Below, one piece after another: positions 42,501-51,393 of a stretch of 64,000 bases of DNA. The notes under the pieces were generated by a model that was not told the origin of the DNA, made no database searches, and saw nothing but the letters and a program-made list of their open reading frames with translations. A program made the position numbers and the translations under genes. Origin of the DNA: Sulfurimonadaceae bacterium (lineage in GTDB: Bacteria > Campylobacterota > Campylobacteria > Campylobacterales > Sulfurimonadaceae); contig JAQUHB010000010.1 of the NCBI GenBank assembly GCA_028683835.1, positions 17,523 to 81,522 of the forward strand, written 5' to 3'. The number at the start of each line of letters is the position of its first letter. The first letter of the stretch is position 1.

Positions 42501-42980
42501 ATGCAAACATTCATTTCAAACATTCAAACGGCTATTATCGGTACGATCGACAAAGAAAATCTTCCTTTTTCTTCATACGCTCCATACGTCTATGACGATA
42601 ACCGTTTTTACATCTATATCTCAAGTATTGCCACACATACAAAGAATTTACATGTAAGCCCTGTCGCATCTTTATTTTTCATAGAAGATGAAAGTAAAAC
42701 ACAAAATCTTTTCGCCAGGAAACGGATCTCCCTTCAGTGTGATGCTCTTATCATTCCAAGAGAAACACAGCGATTTGAAACGGTACTTGATCTTTTTAGT
42801 CATAAGTTTAACGCATCGATGGTGGAAATGCTTAAAAAGATGACAGACTTTAATCTTTATGAGTTACATGTAAAAGCAGGTGAAGCTACCTTTGGCTTTG
42901 GTGATGCCTACCTCATCGGCGGCAAAGATATGAACGAGTTAGTCCCGCGTCAAGGCATTGGACACAAAGAGGAAAAATAG
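42501..42980 (+). CDS. HugZ/HutZ-like pyridoxamine-5-phosphate oxidase family protein
   Basis: 159 aa in a split-barrel fold: 'TAIIGTIDKENLPFSSYAPYVYDDNRFYIYIS', 'TKNLHVSPVASLFFIED', and a C-terminal 'FGFGDAYLIGGK' with 'QGIGHK'. The layout matches HugZ of Helicobacter and Campylobacter relatives, which bind or degrade haem to release iron, though the family also contains flavin enzymes. GAGGG precedes the ATG at 42501; the ORF track's earlier ATG lacks one. Two TTACATGTAA palindromes occur inside the gene. Confidence 0.75.
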   Translation: MQTFISNIQTAIIGTIDKENLPFSSYAPYVYDDNRFYIYISSIATHTKNLHVSPVASLFFIEDESKTQNLFARKRISLQCDALIIPRETQRFETVLDLFSHKFNASMVEMLKKMTDFNLYELHVKAGEATFGFGDAYLIGGKDMNELVPRQGIGHKEEK

Positions 42981-43064
42981 CGCTAAAATACAGCTGGTAA
43001 TTTTCTTTATAACTATATAATACCTTATAAGGCACAATCGTCTCACACTTTAAAGGAGTTTCTC

Positions 43065-44144
43065 ATGCATCTTTTTTTACCACTTAGAATCGGCAAATAT
43101 ACCCTCAAGAATAGAATCATTATGGCACCTATGACACGATGTAGAAGTGTTGATAACAATATCCCAAATGATTTGATGGCGACCTACTACGCTCAAAGAG
43201 CAAGTGCCGGACTCATCATAACAGAGGGTACTCAGATCTCGACAGAGGGGATCGGCTATCCTGCAACTCCGGGAATCTATACAGATGCTCAAGTTGAGGG
43301 TTGGAAAAAAGTAACCGAAGCTGTCCATGAAAAAGATGGCAAAATATTTTTGCAGTTATGGCATGTGGGGAGAATCTCTCACTCTTCATACCACAATGGA
43401 ACTCCAAATGTTGCACCCTCCGCCATACAGCCTTCTGGTCAAATTTATACCTTTGAGGGGATGAAAGATTTCGAGACACCAAAAGCACTCAGTGTTGATG
43501 AGATCAAAAAGATAGTGCAAGAGTATGTCAGCGCTGCAAACAATGCGATAAAAGCGGGTTTTGACGGTGTTGAAGTGCATGGTGCCAATGGCTATCTCAT
43601 AGATCAGTTCTTGCGAGATGGAACAAACCATAGAACAGACGAATATGGTGGAAATGTAGAAAATAGAGCCCGCTTTCTTTTTGAAATTATAGAAGCGGTA
43701 AGTGCTGAGATCGGCTCAGATAGAGTCGGTGTCAGACTCTCTCCAAGTGGTACTTTCAATGACATGAGTGACTCCAACCCTACAAAACATTTTGAATATA
43801 TATGTCATCAGCTCAATAACTTCAAACTCGCTTATCTTCACGTTATAGACGCTCTTGAGGGCGATATAAGGCATGGAGCGAATGTTGTAGAACTCGCCGT
43901 TCTTAAAGCCGCATACAAAGGGGTTTTCATCACATGTGGAGGCTACACAAAGGTAAAAGCCAACAGCGTTTTAGAAAAACATCAAGCCGATGCTGTGGCA
44001 TTTGGAACACTTTTCATATCCAATCCTGATCTAGTAGAACGTTTCAAAACAAATGCCAAACTCAGCGAAGCAGATCCAAGCAGCTTTTATACGCAAGACG
44101 CACAAGGGTATACAACCTACCCTACTCTAGAAAACGAAAGTTAA
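43065..44144 (+). CDS. Old Yellow Enzyme family alkene reductase
   Basis: FMN-dependent NAD(P)H oxidoreductase acting on activated C=C bonds or nitro compounds. 359 aa, standard length. 'NRIIMAPMTRCR' near the start, 'LQLWHVGRISH', the catalytic His-Asn pair in 'EVHGANGYLIDQFLRDGTNHRTDEYGG', 'RVGVRLSPSG', and 'FITCGGYTKVKA' for the FMN phosphate. No signal peptide, cytoplasmic. AAAGGAG ribosome site. Physiological substrate unknown. Confidence 0.93.
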   Translation: MHLFLPLRIGKYTLKNRIIMAPMTRCRSVDNNIPNDLMATYYAQRASAGLIITEGTQISTEGIGYPATPGIYTDAQVEGWKKVTEAVHEKDGKIFLQLWHVGRISHSSYHNGTPNVAPSAIQPSGQIYTFEGMKDFETPKALSVDEIKKIVQEYVSAANNAIKAGFDGVEVHGANGYLIDQFLRDGTNHRTDEYGGNVENRARFLFEIIEAVSAEIGSDRVGVRLSPSGTFNDMSDSNPTKHFEYICHQLNNFKLAYLHVIDALEGDIRHGANVVELAVLKAAYKGVFITCGGYTKVKANSVLEKHQADAVAFGTLFISNPDLVERFKTNAKLSEADPSSFYTQDAQGYTTYPTLENES

Positions 44145-44152
44145 GGTTTCTA

Positions 44153-45232
44153 TTGAAATATTTATTTTTTGTTTTATTCATGTATAGCAGTTTACAAGCT
44201 GCAACAGCGTTTGAAAATGCTCTTGATATCTATAAAAAAGGTAATTATACAAACTCTTTTAAAATTTTTAAAGCCTTGGCCCAAAAGGAAGATGATGCCG
44301 ATGCTGCATATTATGTAGCTTACATGTATGAAAATGGTCTTGGATGTGAAAAAGACCAGCAGAAGGCATATGAATGGTATAAAAGTTCTGCATCATTTGC
44401 TTATAAATCCACTTCATTTGATTCAAATCATGAGATAAAGAAAGAGAGTAAAAAGCTTTATTATCTGCTCGATACGGTAGACAGTGAGACGGATACAACC
44501 ATGAGACAGATGACACAGTCCTTATATAATCTCAAAACATATAAAACCAATTATCTTCTTCCTTTTAGCTACAGAACAAATGGTCAATATCCAAATACCA
44601 ATAATGAAACTTCCAATAACATAGAAACAGAGTTTCAACTCAGTGTCAAATTTGATTTTGCAGCAAACCTTTTAAACTTTAACGAGATCTATAGTCTTGG
44701 ATATACACAAAAATCTTTTTGGCAATCCTATGGAAGTTCTGCATATTTTCGGGAATCAAATTATAATCCTGAACTTTTTGTAACTATTCCCACAGCCCTA
44801 AGCAGTGATGCAAAATTTATAAAGTCACTTAAACTTGGACTCGCCCATCAGTCAAATGGGCAAGGTGGTACAAATGAACGTTCTTGGAACTATCTTAATG
44901 CAACAGTTTCTACACAATACAAAAATCTTTTTACAGAGTTTGAGTTTTGGAGCAGATTGCCGGATGTCAAAGATTATAATCCAAAACTACTTGATTATCT
45001 CGGACATGGAAGTGTAAAATTTTCATTGCCTTGGGATAAAAATCTTTTTACTTTACTCCTGCGTTCAAATTTTTACAGTCATGGAGCAGCAGATTTTAGT
45101 TACAGTTATCCGCTCAATGAAAAAGACAATTTCTTTCTTTATATAAAAGCTTTTAGCGGCTATGGTGAAAGTCTCATCGATTATAATACTTACATCAATA
45201 AAATTGGTATAGGCGTGAGTATCTCCAGATGA
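44153..45232 (+). CDS. pldA: Outer-membrane phospholipase A with Sel1-like N-terminus
   Basis: 359 aa. Signal peptide, then about 85 residues with a Sel1/TPR-like repeat ('ADAAYYVAYMYENGLGCEKDQQKAYEWY'-type), then a barrel with the OMPLA active-site motif 'LGLAHQSNGQGG' (catalytic His-x-Ser, near 228) and 'RSWNYLNATVS' carrying the Asn. Hydrolyses phospholipids of the outer leaflet after dimerisation. The extra repeat domain makes it longer than E. coli PldA. TTG start behind AAGG, 8 bp after the alkene reductase. Confidence 0.8.
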   Translation: MKYLFFVLFMYSSLQAATAFENALDIYKKGNYTNSFKIFKALAQKEDDADAAYYVAYMYENGLGCEKDQQKAYEWYKSSASFAYKSTSFDSNHEIKKESKKLYYLLDTVDSETDTTMRQMTQSLYNLKTYKTNYLLPFSYRTNGQYPNTNNETSNNIETEFQLSVKFDFAANLLNFNEIYSLGYTQKSFWQSYGSSAYFRESNYNPELFVTIPTALSSDAKFIKSLKLGLAHQSNGQGGTNERSWNYLNATVSTQYKNLFTEFEFWSRLPDVKDYNPKLLDYLGHGSVKFSLPWDKNLFTLLLRSNFYSHGAADFSYSYPLNEKDNFFLYIKAFSGYGESLIDYNTYINKIGIGVSISR

Positions 45233-45460
45233 AAAGATGTCAGGGTCATTGATATATTCTTTCCAAAGGAGGTAATACCTGTTCCCTTAGTGAGAGAAGA
45301 TATTACCAAGCTCATTAAAACAGACTTTCATGATAAATTGGATCATTTTTTATATACACAATGAAAAAGAGTTATTGCACTTGAAGAGATGCAAAAAGAC
45401 CAACTTCCCAAACTCGGTGAACTTAAAAACTCTCTAAAAAAAATTGATTTTTCTTCATAA
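45233..45460 (+). pseudogene. Decayed coding remnant after pldA
   Basis: In the frame following the pldA stop the translation looks protein-like: 'VIDIFFPKEVIPVPLVRED', an in-frame TGA at 45362, then 'VIALEEMQKDQLPKLGELKNSL' to TAA 45460. There is no start codon with a ribosome site. I do not recognise the parent family. The gap 45233-45519 has no other gene. Confidence 0.35.
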
Positions 45461-45519
45461 TTTATTTGCCTGACTTAGGATATGATTATTTGTCAATATC
45501 TTAAGTAAGGAAGTTTGTT

Positions 45520-46680
45520 ATGAAAAAAATCTTTTTACTCTTGCTATTTTTACCCTTAGGGCTTATGGCATCATCTTATGCACCTTCACAACAACGATTA
45601 GACCAGATAATGGCTCCCATAGCGCTCTACCCAGACTCTTTGCTTTCGCAAATTTTAATGGCGTCAACTTATCCGCAAGAGGTACAAGAAGCTGTGGAAT
45701 GGTCAAGACAGAACTCTGACTTACAAGGAGAAGACGCAGTCCAAGCTGCCACGTCCAATGATTGGGATCCTAGTGTGATCTCGCTTGTAGCTTTTCCCCA
45801 GGTTCTTGATATGATGGATAGCTACCCTGATTGGGTTCAAGAGTTGGGAGATGCTTTTTTAGACGAGCCGGATATGGTTATGGATAGCGTACAACGTTTA
45901 CGCTTGCAAGCCCAAAGAAACGGCTATCTTACGAGTTCACAAAAGCAAAGAATAATCACACAAGAAGATGATCAAGGAACAAGAACGATTATTATCCAGC
46001 CGACTTTTGCTGATACTGTTTATGTACCGGTATATGATCCGATGCGCGTTTACGGAACATGGTTTTATCCTGGATATGCGCCATTTTATTATTATCCATC
46101 ATCTTTTTATATGGCACCGGGCATGTTCTTTGGATTTTCACTTGGAATCGCTGTTAAAGATGTTATGTGGAGCGGCTTTGATTGGCATCATCATGATGTT
46201 TATATTAATGTACCGAGATATAATACTTTTTATACACATAGAAAAATCAACACAAATCAAAAAAACATATCTTGGAAGAATGATTGGCGTCCAAATAATC
46301 CACATCCAATAAACTACAACAGACCACAAACACAGCGCATAATTATTCAAAACAATTACCGCAAACCAGATGACAAAACTTTCAAGAATGTTGATCGCAA
46401 ACCAGATGACAAAACTTTCAAGAATGTTGATCGCAAACCAGATGACAAAACTTTCAGGAATGTTGATCGCAAACCTGATGACAAAACTTTCAAGAATGTT
46501 GATCGCAAACCTGATGACAAAACTTTCAAGAATGTTGATCGCAAACCAGATGACAAAACTTTCAGGAATGTTGATCGCAAACCTGATGACAAAACTTTCA
46601 AGAATGTTGATCGCAAATCTGATGATGGAAATAGTAATTCTGATGATAAAAATAACTTCCAACATGGTCAAAGAAACTAA
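45520..46680 (+). CDS. DUF3300 periplasmic protein with tandem repeats
   Basis: 386 aa. Signal peptide (MKKIFLLLLFLPLGLMASS), then DUF3300: 'LDQIMAPIALYPDSLLSQILMASTYP', 'WDPSVISLVAFPQVLDMM', 'TVYVPVYDP'. The C-terminal third is a His/Asn-rich region followed by seven repeats of a 12-residue unit, RKPDDKTF(K/R)NVD, and an acidic tail. DUF3300 function is not known. AAGGAAG ribosome site. The repeat number may vary between strains. Confidence 0.85.
   Translation: MKKIFLLLLFLPLGLMASSYAPSQQRLDQIMAPIALYPDSLLSQILMASTYPQEVQEAVEWSRQNSDLQGEDAVQAATSNDWDPSVISLVAFPQVLDMMDSYPDWVQELGDAFLDEPDMVMDSVQRLRLQAQRNGYLTSSQKQRIITQEDDQGTRTIIIQPTFADTVYVPVYDPMRVYGTWFYPGYAPFYYYPSSFYMAPGMFFGFSLGIAVKDVMWSGFDWHHHDVYINVPRYNTFYTHRKINTNQKNISWKNDWRPNNPHPINYNRPQTQRIIIQNNYRKPDDKTFKNVDRKPDDKTFKNVDRKPDDKTFRNVDRKPDDKTFKNVDRKPDDKTFKNVDRKPDDKTFRNVDRKPDDKTFKNVDRKSDDGNSNSDDKNNFQHGQRN
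46360..46611 (+). repeat. Seven tandem 36-bp repeats inside the DUF3300 gene
   Basis: Unit CGCAAACC(A/T)GATGAC... repeated seven times without gaps, then a partial eighth (RKSDD). Variation is limited to an A/T in one codon and AAG versus AGG in another; AGG appears in units 3 and 6, a hint of an older three-unit (108-bp) duplication. Because the unit is a multiple of three, all frames stay open, which explains the shadow ORFs. Confidence 0.95.
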
Positions 46681-46768
46681 TCTCAGGAACTAATTCAATA
46701 TTTTTTGCAAATCGTTATTTTTTTTCTGTTACGATGATAACCGAAACTTATATATCAAGGAGTGTAAA

Positions 46769-47449
46769 ATGAAATTTGAACTAATGTCGCTGCCTTTTGA
46801 AAAGGCAGCATTAGAACCATATATTTCCTCTGAAACGATAGCTTACCATCATGGTAAACACCACGCTGGTTATGTCAACAAGTTAAACGCCCTTATCGAA
46901 GGTGGCGATTATGTGGATAAACCTTTAGAATATATTATCAAATACGCAGGTGGTGCTATTTTCAATAATGCCGCTCAAGTGTACAACCACGATTTTTACT
47001 GGCATGGACTATCCAAGAGCACTACGACTTGCTCTGTAGAACTTTCAGATATGATCATAAAAACTTTTGGCTCAGAAGATGATTTTAAAAAATCATTTTT
47101 AGCAAAGGCTACGGCTCTTTTTGGTTCAGGATGGGTTTGGCTTGTTCTGACAAAGGAAGGCGATCTCTCTATTGCGGAATTTTCCAATGCAGATAATCCA
47201 TTGCGCCATGAGCTGGTACCTTTACTTACGTGCGATGTCTGGGAACATGCATATTACATAGACTATCGTAACGGCAGAGCTGATTATCTTGAAAATTGGT
47301 GGAAACTCATAAATTGGCAGTTTGTCTCAGATAATCTTGCCGCTATAGAAAATGATCCGGTGACAGGATATGCTCAAGTCTGTAATGATGATAATGAAGT
47401 GTGTGACTATGTTGATGTAATGCAGGAAAATGAGCGTACCCAGTCGTAG
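46769..47449 (+). CDS. sodB: Iron superoxide dismutase
   Basis: Converts superoxide to O2 and H2O2. 226 aa, slightly longer than usual because of a C-terminal tail after 'YAQVCNDDN'. Metal ligands are visible: His in 'YHHGKHHAGYV' (near 28), His in 'YNHDFYWH' (near 75), and Asp/His in 'DVWEHAYYIDYRN' (near 158). Gln in 'FNNAAQVYNH' is typical of Fe-SOD. Only 15 bp ahead of an oxygen-sensitive 2-oxoacid oxidoreductase, so likely co-expressed to protect it. Ribosome site AAGGAG. Confidence 0.96.
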   Translation: MKFELMSLPFEKAALEPYISSETIAYHHGKHHAGYVNKLNALIEGGDYVDKPLEYIIKYAGGAIFNNAAQVYNHDFYWHGLSKSTTTCSVELSDMIIKTFGSEDDFKKSFLAKATALFGSGWVWLVLTKEGDLSIAEFSNADNPLRHELVPLLTCDVWEHAYYIDYRNGRADYLENWWKLINWQFVSDNLAAIENDPVTGYAQVCNDDNEVCDYVDVMQENERTQS

Positions 47450-47464
47450 TTAAATAAGGACTTT

Positions 47465-50002
47465 ATGATGACGATAGATGAACTCAAATCGTATGATGGT
47501 CGCAATAATAGACGAGCTTATATCGCATACAAAGATGTAGTGTATGATGTGACACAAAGTTCTTTATGGCAAGAAGGAGAGCATCAAGGGATGCACAGTG
47601 CAGGAGTAGACCTGACCTCTGCACTCTCAGGTGCACCCCATGGCGATGAAGTCTTTAAGGAATTTCCTGTCGTGGCAACCTTGCAACGTGAAGAATCTAC
47701 CACCAAAAAAGAGCCACTTCCCCCGCAAGATTTTAAAACAGATCTAAGAATCTTCTATAAAAAATATCATCCTCATCCTATCACTGTCCACTTTCCCATC
47801 GCCTTACACCTTTTTGCTGCAGGATTTGATATAGCATTTTTAAATACTTTTAAAGAGATATATGCCGTTTTAGTCTTTTATGCGTTATTTATTGCAACAG
47901 TTATGGGATTTGTTGCCATGCTGCCGGGTGTGCTTAGCTGGTGGATAAACTATAATCTCTCAACACAAAGGCCTTTTGTAGTTAAACTTATCGTAGCGAC
48001 GATCACTCTTATACTCGGTGTCATAGCCATAGAAATCTATCTCCAAGATCCAAATGTAATTTACAGTTATACAACACCTAGTATCATATACCACGCCATA
48101 ATTTTACTCACCGGACTCAATGTTATCATACTTGGATATTACGGCGGGAAGATAAGCTGGGGAAATTTAGGAGAAGAAAAAATGCAGACAGTTTCTTTTG
48201 ATATGAACGAACCTAATATCATGATGAGTAGTGGCAGCACGGAGCAAGAGAGCCCGAGACTGTTTTCTGCACCTGCTTCATCTGTGAAGATAGCATCCGA
48301 TGAAAGAAATTTGGCGGATAATGCTCATCAAGTAAGTATCTCTATTTTGATAGGAGGTGCGGCGGGTCTTGGCATAGATACTTTGGAAAAGATACTCAGC
48401 AATGCTTTTAAGGCGAGCGGATATTATGTCTATTCTACAAAAGAGTTTATGTCCCGTGTACGTGGCGGAAGCAACACCACTCTACTGCGCATCGCAAATT
48501 TTCCCGTGCAAGCTCCATGCTGGGAAGTGGATATCTCTGTTGCGATGGATGCTTTGGCTCTTGAACATATGAAAGAGAGATGGCATCATGATACCCTCAT
48601 CTTGGCAGATGAAAGTTTTAGCGGTGATAATTCTAATGTCATCGCGATTGCTATGAAAGAGAGTGCCAAAAAGTTTGGCAATGCACAGTATGGAAATACT
48701 TATATAGCAGGTTTGCTCTTTGGTATATTGGGTCTTGAAAAAAGTTTTTTATTGCAAAGTATTGATAAGCATTTTAAGGGTGAAGGCTCAAATAAAGAGG
48801 TAGCGGAGCTTGGGTTTCAAACCGGAACCGAGATAGAAAATCTAACACTTCCGAAGTTGCCAAATACCGATATAAAAGCGGTAGAAAAACTCCATCTTAT
48901 GGACGGCACAACCGCGTGCGGATTTGGTTTTTTAGCCGGCGGATGTAATATGATAACTGCCTATCCGATGTCGCCATCAACGGGAGTCTTAAACTTTATG
49001 GCATCAATGTCAAAAGAGTTTGATATCGCCTTAGAACAGAGTGAAGACGAGATAGCATCTTTGATGATGACGCTTGGCGGATGGTACGGCGGTGCGCGTG
49101 CGATGACTTCCACTTCAGGTGGAGGCTTTGCTCTGATGGGTGAAGCTCTGAGTCTCTCTGGCATGACGGAAACACCTGCAGTCATCTATCTCGCACAACG
49201 TCCCGGACCTGCGACGGGACTGCCTACACGAACAGAACAGGGAGACTTGAATTTGGCTCTGTACTCTGGACATGGGCCGTTTCCTCGTGTGCTACTTGCC
49301 CCCGGATCACTCCAAGAGTGTATCGATTACGGTTATCTTGCTTTTGAATTAGCAGACAAGTACCAGATACCCGTCATCTTTTTAAGCGACCAATATCTTG
49401 CCGATACGATCATGATGAGTAAGGATGTAGATTTTTCATCCTATGAACAGCGCAGATATATTACAAAAAGTGCTGGGGATTATGAGCGTTATGCGGACAC
49501 AAAAAACGGTATAAGTCCAAGAGCTATTCCAAGTTTTGGAGAGGGACTCATCTGTGCGGTGGGAGATGAACACGATGAGCGTGGACAGATCACAGAAGAT
49601 TATAAGATGCGCGAACAGATGGTTGGCAAGCGTGCGCGCAAAAATGATGAACTTACGCGAGAAGCTATTGCTCCACTATGTAAGGGTGAGGGAGATATCG
49701 CGATTATCGGTTGGGGATCGAGCAAAGGTGCCATTGCTGAAGCACTTGAGCGACTCGATGATAAACGTCTGGAGCATGTACATTTTGTATGGATACATCC
49801 CTTAAGTAAAGAGCAGTTGAGTGTTCTCGATGACTACAAATACAGGATTGTCGTTGAAAATAATGCGGATGGCGCGTTCGCAGATCAGCTCAAACTTCAC
49901 GGCGTACATGTAGATGAACAGATCCTGCAAAGCAACGGTTTTAGTTTCTTTGTCGACCAGCTTGTAGAGATGATAGAAAAATCTCTAAAGGAGTTGTCAT
50001 GA
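47465..50002 (+). CDS. 2-oxoacid:ferredoxin oxidoreductase alpha subunit fused to cyt b5-like and DUF2231 domains
   Basis: 845 aa in one frame. Residues 1-75: cytochrome-b5-like haem/steroid-binding domain ('WQEGEHQGMHSAGVDLTSAL', 'FPVVATL'). About 95-235: DUF2231, four membrane helices ('HPHPITVHFPIALHLFAAGF'). From about 295: gamma domain ('GGAAGLGIDTLEKIL') then alpha domain ('ACGFGFLAGGCNMITAYPMSP'), i.e. KorA/OforA. It would tether CoA-dependent 2-oxoacid oxidation to the membrane. An internal ATG (48182, residue 240) preceded by AGGAG could also give a soluble KorA. The beta subunit overlaps its stop by 4 bp. The substrate (2-oxoglutarate or pyruvate) cannot be fixed from sequence. Confidence 0.88.
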   Translation: MMTIDELKSYDGRNNRRAYIAYKDVVYDVTQSSLWQEGEHQGMHSAGVDLTSALSGAPHGDEVFKEFPVVATLQREESTTKKEPLPPQDFKTDLRIFYKKYHPHPITVHFPIALHLFAAGFDIAFLNTFKEIYAVLVFYALFIATVMGFVAMLPGVLSWWINYNLSTQRPFVVKLIVATITLILGVIAIEIYLQDPNVIYSYTTPSIIYHAIILLTGLNVIILGYYGGKISWGNLGEEKMQTVSFDMNEPNIMMSSGSTEQESPRLFSAPASSVKIASDERNLADNAHQVSISILIGGAAGLGIDTLEKILSNAFKASGYYVYSTKEFMSRVRGGSNTTLLRIANFPVQAPCWEVDISVAMDALALEHMKERWHHDTLILADESFSGDNSNVIAIAMKESAKKFGNAQYGNTYIAGLLFGILGLEKSFLLQSIDKHFKGEGSNKEVAELGFQTGTEIENLTLPKLPNTDIKAVEKLHLMDGTTACGFGFLAGGCNMITAYPMSPSTGVLNFMASMSKEFDIALEQSEDEIASLMMTLGGWYGGARAMTSTSGGGFALMGEALSLSGMTETPAVIYLAQRPGPATGLPTRTEQGDLNLALYSGHGPFPRVLLAPGSLQECIDYGYLAFELADKYQIPVIFLSDQYLADTIMMSKDVDFSSYEQRRYITKSAGDYERYADTKNGISPRAIPSFGEGLICAVGDEHDERGQITEDYKMREQMVGKRARKNDELTREAIAPLCKGEGDIAIIGWGSSKGAIAEALERLDDKRLEHVHFVWIHPLSKEQLSVLDDYKYRIVVENNADGAFADQLKLHGVHVDEQILQSNGFSFFVDQLVEMIEKSLKELS

Positions 50003-50850
50003 GTCACTTGTTCGATAGAGAAAACGTCGATGTCGCATGGTGTCCGGGATGCGGAAATTTTGGTATCTTAAAACTGATAAAAGAGGTGCTTGAAGAGCTA
50101 GAGGTCGATAAAAACAATACCGTCATAGTATCGGGCATAGGACAAGCCGCGAAAGCACCCTATTATGTAGATACCAATATGTTCGGCGTTTTGCACGGCA
50201 GAGCACTTCCCGCCGCGACGGGTATCAAAATGGCAAATCCAAACCTCACTGTCATAGCCGAAGGCGGTGATGGCGATATGTACGGCGAGGGTGGAAATCA
50301 CTTTATCCACACCATTAGACGCAATGTAAATATTGTCCATATCGTGCACAACAACATGGTCTACGGTTTGACAAAAGGTCAAGCTTCGCCTACAAGCCAA
50401 AAGGGTTTTGAGACAAAAGTGCAGGTAAACGGCGTGTCAAACGAACCGTTCAATCCACTTGCCGTCGCACTCTCACTCAGAGCGGGATTTGTCTCAAGAG
50501 TCAGCATCGGCAACGCCCAACATGCAAAAGAGGTGCTCAAAGCCGCATTTGAACATCACGGTTACGCCCTTGTGGATATCTTTCAGCCTTGTGTCACTTT
50601 CAATAAGACAAACACCTACCACTGGTTTAAAGATAATACGTATACACTTGATGAAGGCCATGACGACAGTGATTTTAACGCGGCTTTGCAAAAAGCGTTT
50701 GAAGTGATGCCGATGCCTCTTGGCATACTGTATCAAGACAAAAAGAGTGTTTTGACCTTTGAAGAGCATATCAGAAAGAGTGAAGCTAAAGCACTCTATT
50801 TAAATACTCACGATATCTCTAAAATTCAAAATCTGTTTGATAGTTATTGA
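49999..50850 (+). CDS. 2-oxoacid:ferredoxin oxidoreductase beta subunit
   Basis: Thiamine-diphosphate subunit, 283 aa. 'WCPGCGNFGI' near the start supplies cysteines for a 4Fe-4S cluster, 'VVSGIGQ'-like 'VSGIGQAAKAPYY', then the TPP motif 'GDGDMYGEGGNHFIH' and 'NNMVYGLTKGQASPTS'. With the alpha subunit it forms the two-subunit OforAB/KorAB type, without separate delta and gamma genes. ATGA overlap with the alpha gene. Confidence 0.93.
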   Translation: MSHLFDRENVDVAWCPGCGNFGILKLIKEVLEELEVDKNNTVIVSGIGQAAKAPYYVDTNMFGVLHGRALPAATGIKMANPNLTVIAEGGDGDMYGEGGNHFIHTIRRNVNIVHIVHNNMVYGLTKGQASPTSQKGFETKVQVNGVSNEPFNPLAVALSLRAGFVSRVSIGNAQHAKEVLKAAFEHHGYALVDIFQPCVTFNKTNTYHWFKDNTYTLDEGHDDSDFNAALQKAFEVMPMPLGILYQDKKSVLTFEEHIRKSEAKALYLNTHDISKIQNLFDSY

Positions 50851-50862
50851 AGGATGACGATT

Positions 50863-51390
50863 ATGAAAACTTTGCTTCTACTATTATTTGTTGCTTTATC
50901 ATCACTATTTGCCTCTTCTGCTGTAGTAGAACTAAAAGATACGGAGACTCTTTATAATATTGGTTTACTGTTAATTATGGCAGGTATTAGTTTTATGATT
51001 GTAGAGGTTTTTGTGATTGGAGTCGGTGTGCTTGGTATCGGTGGCGTCACCGCCTTTATTTTTGGTTCGATTTTACTTTTTGATGCAGGTGCTCTTGGTA
51101 ATAACATCACAATTTCACTTTTAATAGCTTTTAGTTTAGTGAGTCTTGCCTTTTTCATTATGATGGTAAGAGTCTTTTTGAAATCACGCTCGACAAAGGT
51201 AGCTACTGGCACAGAGGAGATGATAGGTTTAACGGGACATGTCGTAGAAGTAACCGATACGGGGTATCATGTCTTTTGCCACGCAGAGGTTTGGAATGCC
51301 ATCAGCAAAGTAAAACTGAATGTAGGAGAGAGTGTCCAAGTTGTTGGATTGAGTGACCTTGTTTTAGAAGTAAAACCATTAAAGGAGTAA
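50863..51390 (+). CDS. NfeD-like membrane protein
   Basis: 175 aa. Signal-like start (MKTLLLLLFVALSSLFAS), two to three membrane helices (about 30-105), then a C-terminal NfeD/OB-fold domain: 'MIGLTGHVVEVTDTGYHVFCHAEVWNAIS' and 'VQVVGLSDLVLEVKP'. NfeD proteins work with stomatin/slipin proteins in membrane microdomains, and a slipin gene follows by 3 bp. The ATG at 50863 is better spaced to AAGG than the ORF-track start. Confidence 0.85.
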   Translation: MKTLLLLLFVALSSLFASSAVVELKDTETLYNIGLLLIMAGISFMIVEVFVIGVGVLGIGGVTAFIFGSILLFDAGALGNNITISLLIAFSLVSLAFFIMMVRVFLKSRSTKVATGTEEMIGLTGHVVEVTDTGYHVFCHAEVWNAISKVKLNVGESVQVVGLSDLVLEVKPLKE

Positions 51391-51393
51391 GTC

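Noticed and set aside
46360-46611. Tandem 36-bp repeats as a CRISPR array
   Set aside because: There are no spacers; units are contiguous and coding.
46138-46693. ORFs in other frames over the DUF3300 repeats
   Set aside because: The repeat unit is 36 bp, a multiple of three, so every frame stays open; only the DUF3300 frame has signal peptide and family domain.
47465-48250. Cyt b5/DUF2231 part as a separate gene joined to KorA by mistake
   Set aside because: There is one uninterrupted frame with no stop and no sign of frameshift; kept as a true fusion, with an internal start noted as an option.
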